Positions 1 through 5,665 of a DNA stretch of 9,585 nt are shown in pieces. The translations under genes were made by a program, and so were the position numbers. The DNA comes from a bacterium (lineage in GTDB: Bacteria; UBP15; UBA6099). Below the pieces are notes generated by a model, which saw only the letters and a list, made by a program, of their open reading frames with translations, was not told the DNA's origin and made no database searches. The stretch spans positions 1-9,585 of the forward strand of contig JAKQBV010000328.1 of the NCBI GenBank assembly GCA_029573925.1. Reading direction: 5' to 3'. Position 1 is the first letter of the stretch; each line of letters starts with the position of its first letter.

Positions 1-17
1 CGCTCTGAACAATCGCT

Positions 18-59
18 CCCGAATCCTACTGACGGGTTCGGGTTTATAGTATATTATTG
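18..59 (+). terminator. Terminator-like hairpin with T-rich tail
   Basis: An inverted repeat pairs 18-26 with 34-42 (CCCGAATCC against GGGTTCGGG) in a 9-bp stem with one G·U wobble and a 7-base loop. On the plus strand it is followed by TTTATAGTATATTATT, which is T-rich but not a pure T run. It would suit a gene entering from the left on the plus strand. Read on the minus strand, downstream of the kinase gene, it lacks a T tail, so it is less convincing as that gene's terminator, although a bidirectional role is possible. Confidence 0.4.
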
Positions 60-82
60 GCAATAGGAAAACGGCGCGTCTG

Positions 83-1231
83 TCACATTTTGCCGAAGGG
101 GTCGTCCCGCCAGTCAGACATAAAAGCCAACAGCTTGTCCATGTCGGGAGTCTCGCCGGTCATCACGTAGTAGCCGGAGCAGCAGACGCCCATGAGGAGG
201 GCCGATTGCGGGTCGGCTCCGAGGGAGAGGGCGAGGGAGAAAGCCGCGTTGAAATGGTCTCCGGCCCCGGTGGTGATGACGGGGCGTTTCGTATGCGGGC
301 CGTCCTGATGGTATGTTTTTCCGCCGATGACGGTTACGGCGAATTCCACTGGATGAACGACGACGGAGAAGACGCCGAGAGCGCGGGAGATTTCCTCGCA
401 GGCGCGGGCGGCGGCCTCAGGGCTGGAAGCGTCGGCTGCGATGCCGAGCGCGGACGCTATCTGTCCGGCCTCGCGTCCGTTCAGGCCAAGAATCACATTG
501 TAAAACCCGGAGAATTTCGGGATGATGCTCAACATTCTCTTTATATCGGATATCTCCCGTTTCTGGGGGTCGGCAAGGTCGATAAAGAACCAGCGGTCTC
601 TGGCTGTTGAAAGCTTTGGGCAGACTTCAGCAATGATGCTTTTCCAGATGTCGGACATGAAGGGGAGCATGCTCCAGTTGACGAGGGCGAGCAGGCGGGC
701 CTCGTCCAGCAATTTGATAAATCGCTCTTTACCGACATCCTCGAGAATTCTTTCCCAAGTGACGTCCGAGACGGGGGCCATCTTTCCGACCATGATTTTT
801 CCATCGAGGAATTCCACGGCGTCCGTATGGCAAGGCTCTGCGATGGATATGACGTTGGCGGTTTCCTTCAACGGCCTGAAGACGGGATGAATGTCAGGCC
901 GTCCGAGCGTTCCTATGTAGGTGGTTGAAACTCCGAGAGAGGCGATGGCGTTCGCCATGATGGGGCCGTTGCCGCCGATTTTAACTCTCTGAGGCACATA
1001 CTCTATGTTGCCGCTTTTGCCCGCGTAGCTTTTTATCCTCTCGGCGTAGTCTGACATCATTTCTAGCCGCGCGTATTCCGAGTTGTTTTTGCGGGTGTCC
1101 ACCACATGGACTATCTCGTCGATGAAGCCGTCCAGCCCTACGACGCAACGCATTTTTCCGGGCGCGTTGGCAGTTGAGGATATGTTGTTTTTGAGCCGGG
1201 CGACAAGCTCTCGTTCGGTTTGTTGTGACAT
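83..1231 (-). CDS. PfkB-family carbohydrate kinase
   Basis: This is a 382-residue cytoplasmic protein with no signal peptide or membrane segment. PfkB kinases (ribokinase fold) transfer the ATP gamma-phosphate to a sugar or nucleoside hydroxyl. Visible motifs are the N-terminal KIGGNGP (84-90), matching the substrate-side glycine motif, NGREAG (251-256), resembling the family N-x-x-E metal motif, and TTGAGDHFNAAF (320-331), the PfkB signature with the anion-hole glycines and likely catalytic base D325. The usual Asp two residues before GAGD is a Thr. At 382 residues it is longer than typical ribokinases (about 300), mostly through extra sequence before the glycine motif, including GLDGFIDEI (32-40). 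The ATG at 1231 has a good Shine-Dalgarno (GGAGAG) five bases upstream. The gene is divergent from the deacylase gene. The substrate cannot be read from the sequence; the family call is firm and the specificity unknown. Confidence 0.87.
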   Translation of the reverse strand: MSQQTERELVARLKNNISSTANAPGKMRCVVGLDGFIDEIVHVVDTRKNNSEYARLEMMSDYAERIKSYAGKSGNIEYVPQRVKIGGNGPIMANAIASLGVSTTYIGTLGRPDIHPVFRPLKETANVISIAEPCHTDAVEFLDGKIMVGKMAPVSDVTWERILEDVGKERFIKLLDEARLLALVNWSMLPFMSDIWKSIIAEVCPKLSTARDRWFFIDLADPQKREISDIKRMLSIIPKFSGFYNVILGLNGREAGQIASALGIAADASSPEAAARACEEISRALGVFSVVVHPVEFAVTVIGGKTYHQDGPHTKRPVITTGAGDHFNAAFSLALSLGADPQSALLMGVCCSGYYVMTGETPDMDKLLAFMSDWRDDPFGKM

Positions 1232-1252
1232 TTTATCTCTCCGCGCGCAGTC

Positions 1253-1279
1253 TTGATAAAATCGGATATAGTATATAAC
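1253..1279 (+). promoter_or_regulatory. Candidate promoter for the deacylase gene
   Basis: TTGATA (1253-1258) and TATAAC (1274-1279) resemble sigma-70 -35 and -10 boxes, with a slightly short 15-base spacer. Transcription would start near 1286. That leaves about 45 leader bases before the ATG at 1333 but only a few before the alternative GTG at 1294, which favours the ATG. The call rests on motif resemblance only. Confidence 0.35.
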
Positions 1280-1298
1280 GGCGTCGCGGCGAAGTGAA
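1270..1298 (-). promoter_or_regulatory. Candidate promoter for the PfkB-family kinase gene
   Basis: On the minus strand TTCACT (1293-1298) and TATACT (1270-1275) sit 17 bases apart, a plausible -35/-10 pair. They overlap the plus-strand promoter candidate, so the two transcription units may compete for RNA polymerase or share a regulator. The call is based on motif resemblance only. Confidence 0.35.
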
Positions 1299-1332
1299 GG
1301 AACCGGCGTCTGAAAGAGCGGGGGATCGGCGA

Positions 1333-2823
1333 ATGGAAAGAAGGATATTCATCAAAGGCGGAACGGTTTACGACGGGGCCGGGGGGCCGGGCGTCAACAG
1401 CGACGTCTACATCGAAGGAGACAAGATAAAGGCAGTGGGCGACAAAGCGCGCGCTATGGCCCGCGCGGATGATCCCGCTCTTTCATCCATCGACGCCACA
1501 GGCAAAATCGTGTGCCCCGGATTCATCGATATGCACGCGCATTCGGATTACAAGATAACGGTGAACGGCTCGATGGAGGCGAAGTTGCGGCAGGGGGTGA
1601 CGACCGCGGTGGTGGGGTCGTGCGGGTTTTCGGGAGCGCCTATGAACGACAGGCTGAGGAGCGATTTTAAGGGCTATCTGTCCGGCATGTTCGGCTCGGA
1701 GTGCCAATTCGAATGGGATTCCACCGCAGGTTATATTGAACACATAAAAAGGATTGGAATCGGAGCGAATGTGTTTCTGCAGACCGGGTTCGGCAATCTG
1801 AGGCAGATGACGATGGGGCGTTCGCCGTTGAAAGCGAACGCGGGGCAGATAGCCGAAATGAAAAAGTTGCTGGATGAGTCGCTGGAAGAAGGGTCGAGGG
1901 GTTTTTCCGCAGGGTTGGCGTATCCGATGCAGATGTTTTCTTCGCGAGAAGAAGTGAAGGCGCTATGCGGGACGGCGGCGAAGCGGGGCGCGCTGTTCAG
2001 CGTTCACGTGAGGAACGAGATAGACAAGTTGGAGGAGGCGAACCGGGAGGTAATCGGGATAGCGGAGGAGACCGGGGTGTCGCTGCAGATATCGCACCAC
2101 AAGGCGATATTGAGCCGCAACTGGGGCAAGCCGCGGCAAACGATGAAAATGATGGAGGAGGCGCGCGCGCGCGGCGTGGATGTCGAGGCGGACGTATATC
2201 CGTTCACGGCGTTTTCCAACATCCTAGCCACCACGATGTTGCTGAACGAGCCGGGTATGGAGGAAAAGGTGATTTTCCTCGAACTGAAAAAATTGAAGCA
2301 GTACGAGGGAAAATCGCTGGCGGACGTGATGAAGGACACCGGGAAGGGAGCGAAAGCCGCCGCGCTGCATATCCTTTTTAACGAGGGTTTCAGCAAAGCC
2401 CCGGTCGCGGGCGAATTCATTTCGGAAGACGACCTTCGGTTCATCTTGTCGCATCCTCTCAGCAGCATAGGGTCGGACGGAGTGGAGACGGACGAGGGGG
2501 CGAAGGCGCATCCCCGGCTGTTTTCCACAACGGTAAGGTTCCTGAAACATTATGTGCTGGGGGAGAGGCTGATGCCGATGGGAGAGGCGGTCAGGAAGAT
2601 GACGTCGATGCCGGCAAGGAAAATCGGGGCCGTCCGCCGGGGATTGATAAAGGAAGGCTATTTCGGAGACATTGTGGTGTTCAACCCGGACGCGCTCAGG
2701 GACAATTCCACTTATGAGGACCCAGTCAGATATCCGAGCGGGTTCGACGCAGTGATTGTAAACGGCGAAATTGCCGTTATGAAGGATGAGATTACAAGCG
2801 CGCGCGCGGGAACCGTGCTTTGA
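1333..2823 (+). CDS. N-acyl-D-amino-acid deacylase (D-aminoacylase, amidohydrolase superfamily)
   Basis: A metal-dependent hydrolase predicted to release D-amino acids from N-acyl-D-amino acids in the cytoplasm. From the ATG at 1333 it is 496 residues, close to the family's usual 480-500. Visible landmarks are CPGFIDMHAHSD (61-72) with the H68-x-H70 metal pair; C97 in GSCGFSGAP, at the position of the unusual Cys metal ligand of characterised D-aminoacylases; H225 in SVHVRNE; H255/H256 in QISHHK; and D382 in IGSDG. KAHPRLFSTTVRFL and the C-terminal MTSMPARKIG and GDIVVFNP segments are also typical. An in-frame GTG at 1294 would add 13 residues, but it has no Shine-Dalgarno and almost no leader. 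The ATG has a weak GGGGGA seven bases upstream, and the homology-like sequence begins at MERRIFIKGG. It is divergent from the PfkB kinase. Related family members act on D-glutamate or D-aspartate derivatives, or are generic amidohydrolases, so the exact substrate is open. Confidence 0.87.
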   Translation: MERRIFIKGGTVYDGAGGPGVNSDVYIEGDKIKAVGDKARAMARADDPALSSIDATGKIVCPGFIDMHAHSDYKITVNGSMEAKLRQGVTTAVVGSCGFSGAPMNDRLRSDFKGYLSGMFGSECQFEWDSTAGYIEHIKRIGIGANVFLQTGFGNLRQMTMGRSPLKANAGQIAEMKKLLDESLEEGSRGFSAGLAYPMQMFSSREEVKALCGTAAKRGALFSVHVRNEIDKLEEANREVIGIAEETGVSLQISHHKAILSRNWGKPRQTMKMMEEARARGVDVEADVYPFTAFSNILATTMLLNEPGMEEKVIFLELKKLKQYEGKSLADVMKDTGKGAKAAALHILFNEGFSKAPVAGEFISEDDLRFILSHPLSSIGSDGVETDEGAKAHPRLFSTTVRFLKHYVLGERLMPMGEAVRKMTSMPARKIGAVRRGLIKEGYFGDIVVFNPDALRDNSTYEDPVRYPSGFDAVIVNGEIAVMKDEITSARAGTVL

Positions 2824-2838
2824 GACTCATGGAAAAAA

Positions 2839-2890
2839 ATAATAGTTCTTTTATATACTAGATAAAATATCTAAATATGTTATATTATAC
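2839..2890 (+). promoter_or_regulatory. AT-rich promoter region of the rsmD-ftsY operon
   Basis: This stretch is almost entirely A and T, in sharp contrast with the GC-rich genes on both sides. It contains several -10-like hexamers, TATACT (2854-2859), TATATT (2881-2886) and TATTAT (2883-2888), and a small perfect inverted repeat TAGATA-AAA-TATCTA (2859-2873) that could be an operator. I found no convincing -35 box at standard spacing, so the exact start is unknown. It is the only sizeable gap ahead of the long plus-strand operon and is the natural site for its main promoter. Confidence 0.45.
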
Positions 2891-2896
2891 GGATTC

Positions 2897-2923
2897 GCGC
2901 GTTTGTTCGACGGGCAGACGCGC
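2897..2923 (+). promoter_or_regulatory. Leader hairpin 1 upstream of rsmD
   Basis: GCGCGTTTG (2897-2905) pairs with CAGACGCGC (2915-2923) in a 9-bp stem with one G·U wobble and a 9-base loop. It lies just downstream of the AT-rich promoter region, so it would be near the 5' end of the operon transcript. No T run follows, so it is not a standard intrinsic terminator. It may stabilise the mRNA or form part of a structured leader. Confidence 0.45.
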
Positions 2924-2932
2924 TTGTCAAGT

Positions 2933-2958
2933 CCGGGTTTTTCTTGCGAAAAATCCGG
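2933..2958 (+). promoter_or_regulatory. Leader hairpin 2 upstream of rsmD
   Basis: CCGGGTTTTTC (2933-2943) pairs with GAAAAATCCGG (2948-2958): 11 bp with one G·U wobble closing a TTGC tetraloop. The stem is long and nearly perfect. No T run follows it on either strand, which argues against a terminator. Its 3' arm overlaps a second copy of the direct repeat TCCGGGTT (2932-2939 and 2954-2961), and that copy can instead pair with the rsmD ribosome binding region. It does not match a riboswitch class I recognise. Confidence 0.5.
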
Positions 2959-2985
2959 GTTAGGCGCGCAACCGACCGGAGAGAG
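2954..2985 (+). promoter_or_regulatory. rsmD Shine-Dalgarno with a possible masking stem
   Basis: The Shine-Dalgarno GGAGAG (2978-2983) precedes a TTG start at 2988 by four bases, so the spacing is short. TCCGG (2954-2958) is complementary to CCGGA (2976-2980), and GTT (2959-2961) to AAC (2970-2972). Together they can form a 5+3-bp bulged stem that covers half of the Shine-Dalgarno. This fold uses the same bases as the 3' arm of the preceding hairpin, so the two are mutually exclusive. The pairing is seen in the sequence; the regulation is inferred. Confidence 0.35.
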
Positions 2986-2987
2986 TT

Positions 2988-3551
2988 TTGAGGGTAATCG
3001 GCGGCGATTTAAAGAGGTCCAAGCTGTTCGGCCCGGAGGATGGAGACGACAGCATAAGAGTAACATACGACCGAGTTAGGGAGAGCATATTCAACCTGAC
3101 AGGGCCGATGGACGGAGTAAGGTTTCTGGACCTGTTCGCAGGGGCGGGGAGCGTAGGGATAGAGGCATTGAGCCGGGGGGCGGCGAAAGTGGCGTTCGTG
3201 GATCACGCGCCGAAAGCTATCCGGCTGGTGGAGAGCAACGTAGGGAAATTCGGGCTTGAGGATAGGGTTGAAATAATCAGGATGGACGTTAGGGAATACG
3301 TCGCCGGAGGGGCGGCGAGGGGAGTTTTTGATCTGATTTTCCTCGACCCGCCGTATGCGGGGGGGCTTTTCGAGGTGGTGATGGACTCGCCGGGGATTGC
3401 CGACATGCTGGCGGACGGCGGAAAAGTCGTCGGGCAGCACGGGGCGGAGCCGGAACGCGTGGAATTCGGCGCGCTGCTCAAGGCGGATGTCAGGAGATAC
3501 GGCTCAAGCTGGGTCTCTATCTGGAAAAAAAATAAGGACAGCGAAAAATGA
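2988..3551 (+). CDS. rsmD: 16S rRNA (guanine-N2)-methyltransferase RsmD
   Basis: RsmD transfers a methyl group from S-adenosylmethionine to N2 of a guanine in the small-subunit rRNA (G966 in E. coli numbering) during 30S assembly. The 187-residue protein has the family layout: N-terminal MRVIGGDLK, the RVTYDRVRESIFN segment (24-36; the family usually has Pro where V25 stands), the SAM-binding FLDLFAGAGSVGIEALSRG (46-64), and the catalytic FLDPPY (118-123). Length is normal. The TTG start is preferred because it gives the family-typical N-terminus and follows GGAGAG. It is the first gene of the long operon and its stop overlaps the coaD start as ATGA, suggesting translational coupling. The rare start and structured leader suggest low or controlled expression. 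A run of eight A (3525-3532) lies near the 3' end, coding WKKNK. Confidence 0.93.
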   Translation: MRVIGGDLKRSKLFGPEDGDDSIRVTYDRVRESIFNLTGPMDGVRFLDLFAGAGSVGIEALSRGAAKVAFVDHAPKAIRLVESNVGKFGLEDRVEIIRMDVREYVAGGAARGVFDLIFLDPPYAGGLFEVVMDSPGIADMLADGGKVVGQHGAEPERVEFGALLKADVRRYGSSWVSIWKKNKDSEK

Positions 3552-4030
3552 ACATTGCGGCTTATCCGGGGAGTTTCGACCCGATGACCAATGGTCACAT
3601 GGACATAGTTCAGCGCTCGGCCTCGGTGTTCGACGAGCTTATGGTCGCGATTTCCAACAACCCGTCGAAAAAGCACCTTTTCTCGATTCAGGAGAGGTTG
3701 GAGATTGCCAAGGAGCTGACGAAGGGCATCGACAACGTAAAGGTGGAGAGCTTCGACACTCTGCTTGTGGATTACGTGAAGGCGTGCGGGGCTAAAGCGG
3801 TTGTGCGCGGGTTGCGCGCGGTCACGGACTTTGAAATGGAGTTCCAGATGGCGCTGGTGAACAAAAGGCTGGCTCCGAACGTCGAGACGGTGTTTCTGGT
3901 GACGAGCACGGAGCATTCTTTCATCAGTTCCTCGATAATAAAGGAAGTGGCGTCGTTCGGCGGGGACGTGAGTTCTCTGGTGTCGCCGCTGGTGGACGCA
4001 AAGCTGAAGGAAAGATTTTCTAAGAAGTGA
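3548..4030 (+). CDS. coaD: Phosphopantetheine adenylyltransferase
   Basis: CoaD joins ATP and 4'-phosphopantetheine into dephospho-CoA, the penultimate step of coenzyme A synthesis. The 160-residue protein has the normal length (about 160) and all main signatures: YPGSFDPMTNGH (6-17), with the T/HxGH-type nucleotide-binding motif ending at H17; VVRGLRAVTDFEMEFQMA (85-102), which binds phosphopantetheine and ATP; and EHSFISSSIIKE (122-133), the conserved C-terminal nucleotide-binding loop. The ATG overlaps the rsmD stop by four bases and is served by AAGGA (3534-3538) inside rsmD, nine bases upstream. rsmD-coaD is a very widespread pair. The CoA it leads to is the donor for the prosthetic arm of the ACP encoded three genes downstream. 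Confidence 0.96.
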   Translation: MNIAAYPGSFDPMTNGHMDIVQRSASVFDELMVAISNNPSKKHLFSIQERLEIAKELTKGIDNVKVESFDTLLVDYVKACGAKAVVRGLRAVTDFEMEFQMALVNKRLAPNVETVFLVTSTEHSFISSSIIKEVASFGGDVSSLVSPLVDAKLKERFSKK

Positions 4031-4043
4031 GTGGGAGTGGAAA

Positions 4044-4460
4044 ATGGCGGCAGGGGAAGGCGGGAAGGTATTGAAGAAGGAAAAGCTGGCAAGGTTTCAG
4101 AAGTTGCTGGACTCGCTGGAATCGCATCTTGACGGCGGTTTTTTCCTTTCATTTATAGGAAAAATCGTTGTGGATGAGAAGAAGATATACTCTGTCCTCA
4201 ATGAAATGAGATCTATGAGGATAGAGATGGAGGCCGAGGCGGAAGAGGAAACGGCGCGGGTGGCGGCGGAAAAAGTGGCGTCGCCTGAGGGGGCCGGCAA
4301 AGGGGATGTCGGGGCCGGAGCTGAGATGTATGCCCTCCAGACGCTTGACAATCTGGAGCAAACATTGCACAAAGTTATGAGCACGGTGAAGGAAGGCAGA
4401 AAGTATTTAGAGAGAAAAATGGAGCGGGAGGTGAAAGAAGATGGCGCTTCCGAAATATAA
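4044..4460 (+). CDS. Small coiled-coil protein, divergent member of the 'ATPase subunit H-like' family found next to coaD
   Basis: This is a 138-residue, charged, soluble protein with no signal peptide. I do not recognise a defined function. Its N-terminal half, LLDSLESHLDG then FIGKIVVDEKKIYSVLNEMR (37-56), resembles the start of small proteins encoded just after coaD in many Firmicutes, often labelled 'ATPase' or 'V-type ATPase subunit H-like', which have a (F)xGKxxVDExxLxxxIxxIR pattern. The C-terminal segment MYALQTLDNLEQTLHKVMST (95-114), followed by VKEGRKYL, resembles their conserved YAxxVLxxLExxL segment. The long Glu/Ala coiled coil usually between these is reduced to an acidic stretch (about 60-78) and a Gly/Pro-rich linker (80-93). 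The ATG at 4044 follows GGGAGTGG by a few bases and lies 13 bases after coaD. The gene end overlaps rpmF by 20 bases. Existence is likely; family assignment is from remembered pattern and position only; function unknown. Confidence 0.75.
   Translation: MAAGEGGKVLKKEKLARFQKLLDSLESHLDGGFFLSFIGKIVVDEKKIYSVLNEMRSMRIEMEAEAEEETARVAAEKVASPEGAGKGDVGAGAEMYALQTLDNLEQTLHKVMSTVKEGRKYLERKMEREVKEDGASEI
4427..4434 (+). promoter_or_regulatory. Strong Shine-Dalgarno of rpmF
   Basis: GGAGGTGA is an eight-base perfect complement to the usual 16S rRNA 3' end, six bases before the rpmF ATG. It is the strongest ribosome binding site in the window, in keeping with the high output needed for a ribosomal protein, and it lies inside the 3' end of the preceding gene. 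Confidence 0.8.
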
Positions 4461-4632
4461 GAAATCGCGTTCAAGCACAAGAAGCCAGAAGGCGCAGTGG
4501 AAAAGAGGCTTGAAGACGCCGACGCTGACGGAATGTCCGCAGTGCCACGAAGTGAAGATGACGCATCGCGCGTGCGCGAAATGCGGCTACTACAAGGGCA
4601 AGACGGTTGTTGTGACCAAAGTCGAGGGATAA
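4441..4632 (+). CDS. rpmF: 50S ribosomal protein L32
   Basis: L32 is a small structural protein of the large ribosomal subunit. The 63 residues have the usual length and pattern: a basic N-terminus (MALPKYKKSRSSTRSQKAQW), a TPTLTECPQC segment, and a four-cysteine zinc ribbon, C32-x2-C35 and C45-x2-C48, ending in CGYYKGK. Keeping all four cysteines marks the zinc-binding (C+) form; some bacteria carry a zinc-free copy instead. The gene starts 20 bases inside the end of the preceding coiled-coil gene and ends 17 bases before acpP. The widespread rpmF-plsX-fab order is not seen here. Confidence 0.96.
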   Translation: MALPKYKKSRSSTRSQKAQWKRGLKTPTLTECPQCHEVKMTHRACAKCGYYKGKTVVVTKVEG

Positions 4633-4649
4633 CGGAGGCAGGACGCTAA

Positions 4650-4886
4650 ATGTCAGACATGATAGAACGCCTGAAGAAAGTGGTCATGGCGGAGCTTGGC
4701 GTGTCGGAGGACAGGATAGTGATGGAGGCGTCGTTCAGGGACGACCTCGGAGCCGACTCGCGCAAGATATTCGACTTGATAATGGCCGTAGAGGACGAGT
4801 TCGGGATAGAAGTGCCGGACGAGGACGCGGTGATGATAGTCACGGTGGGAGACGCCGCCGATTATCTGAAAAAACGGCAGGTGTGA
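4650..4886 (+). CDS. acpP: Acyl carrier protein with an unusual recognition helix
   Basis: ACP carries growing acyl chains on a 4'-phosphopantetheine arm attached to a conserved serine. The 78-residue protein is of standard size and acidic, with the DLGADS motif (32-37; attachment serine S37) and the typical EDEFGIEVPDEDA stretch (48-60) and TVGDAADYL (65-73). The residues after the serine are RKIFDLIM rather than the usual LDTVELVM, so the first two helix II positions are Arg and Lys where Leu and Asp are normal. The ATG follows GGAGG (4634-4638) by 11 bases. It sits directly before rnc, the ancestral place of the fatty-acid ACP, four bases apart. It could still be the main fatty-acid ACP or a specialised carrier; the gene call itself is safe. 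Confidence 0.92.
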   Translation: MSDMIERLKKVVMAELGVSEDRIVMEASFRDDLGADSRKIFDLIMAVEDEFGIEVPDEDAVMIVTVGDAADYLKKRQV

Positions 4887-4890
4887 CCCG

Positions 4891-5640
4891 TTGAAACTTT
4901 CCCCCCTCGAAGTTCGGGACAGAGAAGGATTCCCGAGGCCGCTCGAGGACTTGCTGGGAATCATCGGCGTGGAATTCAACGACCAATCGGCGTTGAGGGC
5001 GGCTCTGACGCACCCGTCATACTGGGGTTCGTGCGTGTTGCCCGAAATTGAGCGGCTGGAACGCAGTTACGAGCGGTTGGAGTTCCTCGGCGACTCTGTT
5101 CTGGCGCTCTCCATCTGCGAACGCCTGTTCAAATCTTTTCCGGAAGACAATCAGGGAGCGATGAGCAAGGCAAAAGCGCACCTTGTGAGCAAGGGCGTGC
5201 TGCTGAAGGCCGCACGCAGGATCGAGCTTGGGGATTTCATCAGGGTCGGAAAGGGCGTCGAGGAATCGGCGGGCAGAGACCACACGGCTTTCGTGGTGGA
5301 TTGCTTTGAAGCGCTGATCGGGGCCGTCTTCATCGACCAAGGGTTCGAGAGGGCGCGCGACTTCGTCATCGAACGGATGTCCGAGTTTCTTGAGGAGGCG
5401 GGCGGCGAGGCCGCTCGCGACTTCAAAACGGAACTTCAGGAATACGCTCAAAAACGCCACAAGACTCTCCCTCGATATGTTATGATATCCGAGAATGGCC
5501 CGGACCACTGCAAGGTGTTCAGGGTGGAGGTATTCGTGAACGGAGCGTCTCTCGCAACCGGAGAGGGGCGAAGCAAAAAGGAAGCGGAGACTGAGGCGGC
5601 GCGCTCGGCGATACTCGGCATGAGCGCAGACGGCTCCTGA
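4891..5640 (+). CDS. rnc: Ribonuclease III
   Basis: RNase III cuts double-stranded RNA, chiefly the stems of rRNA precursors and some mRNA leaders, as a cytoplasmic homodimer. The 249-residue protein has the nuclease domain at about 20-170, with ALTHPSY (38-44), the signature ERLEFLGDSVL (61-71) and the metal-binding acidic residues E64, D68, D137 and E140 (the last two in DCFEALIGAVF). A C-terminal double-stranded RNA-binding domain starts near DFKTELQEYAQ (177-187) and ends with the GRSKKEAETEAA segment. All catalytic residues are kept. The start is a TTG, four bases after the acpP stop, with AGGTG seven bases upstream. The N-terminus is about 10-15 residues longer than typical. rnc between acpP and smc is a classic order. 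Confidence 0.95.
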   Translation: MKLSPLEVRDREGFPRPLEDLLGIIGVEFNDQSALRAALTHPSYWGSCVLPEIERLERSYERLEFLGDSVLALSICERLFKSFPEDNQGAMSKAKAHLVSKGVLLKAARRIELGDFIRVGKGVEESAGRDHTAFVVDCFEALIGAVFIDQGFERARDFVIERMSEFLEEAGGEAARDFKTELQEYAQKRHKTLPRYVMISENGPDHCKVFRVEVFVNGASLATGEGRSKKEAETEAARSAILGMSADGS

Positions 5641-5665
5641 GACGAAAAAAACAACAAGGCCTGCA

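Noticed and set aside
206..890. Plus-strand open frames opposite the PfkB-family kinase
   Set aside because: They are shadows; the minus-strand frame has clear PfkB motifs across the same interval.
1294..1332. A GTG start for the deacylase, 13 codons upstream
   Set aside because: It has no Shine-Dalgarno, would leave only a few bases of leader after the promoter candidate, and the family-like sequence begins at the ATG at 1333.
2933..2958. The leader hairpin as an intrinsic terminator
   Set aside because: No T run follows the stem on either strand, and it lies upstream of the first gene of the operon rather than after the deacylase stop.
3525..3532. A run of eight A near the end of rsmD as a possible programmed slippage site fusing RsmD to CoaD
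   Set aside because: A -1 shift enters the coaD frame but meets a TAA at 3533-3535 before the coaD start, so no fusion would form. The ordinary ATGA overlap explains the junction.
3203..3916. A 237-codon minus-strand open frame across rsmD and coaD
   Set aside because: It is opposite two conserved genes, has no recognisable motif, and its composition resembles reversed coding sequence.
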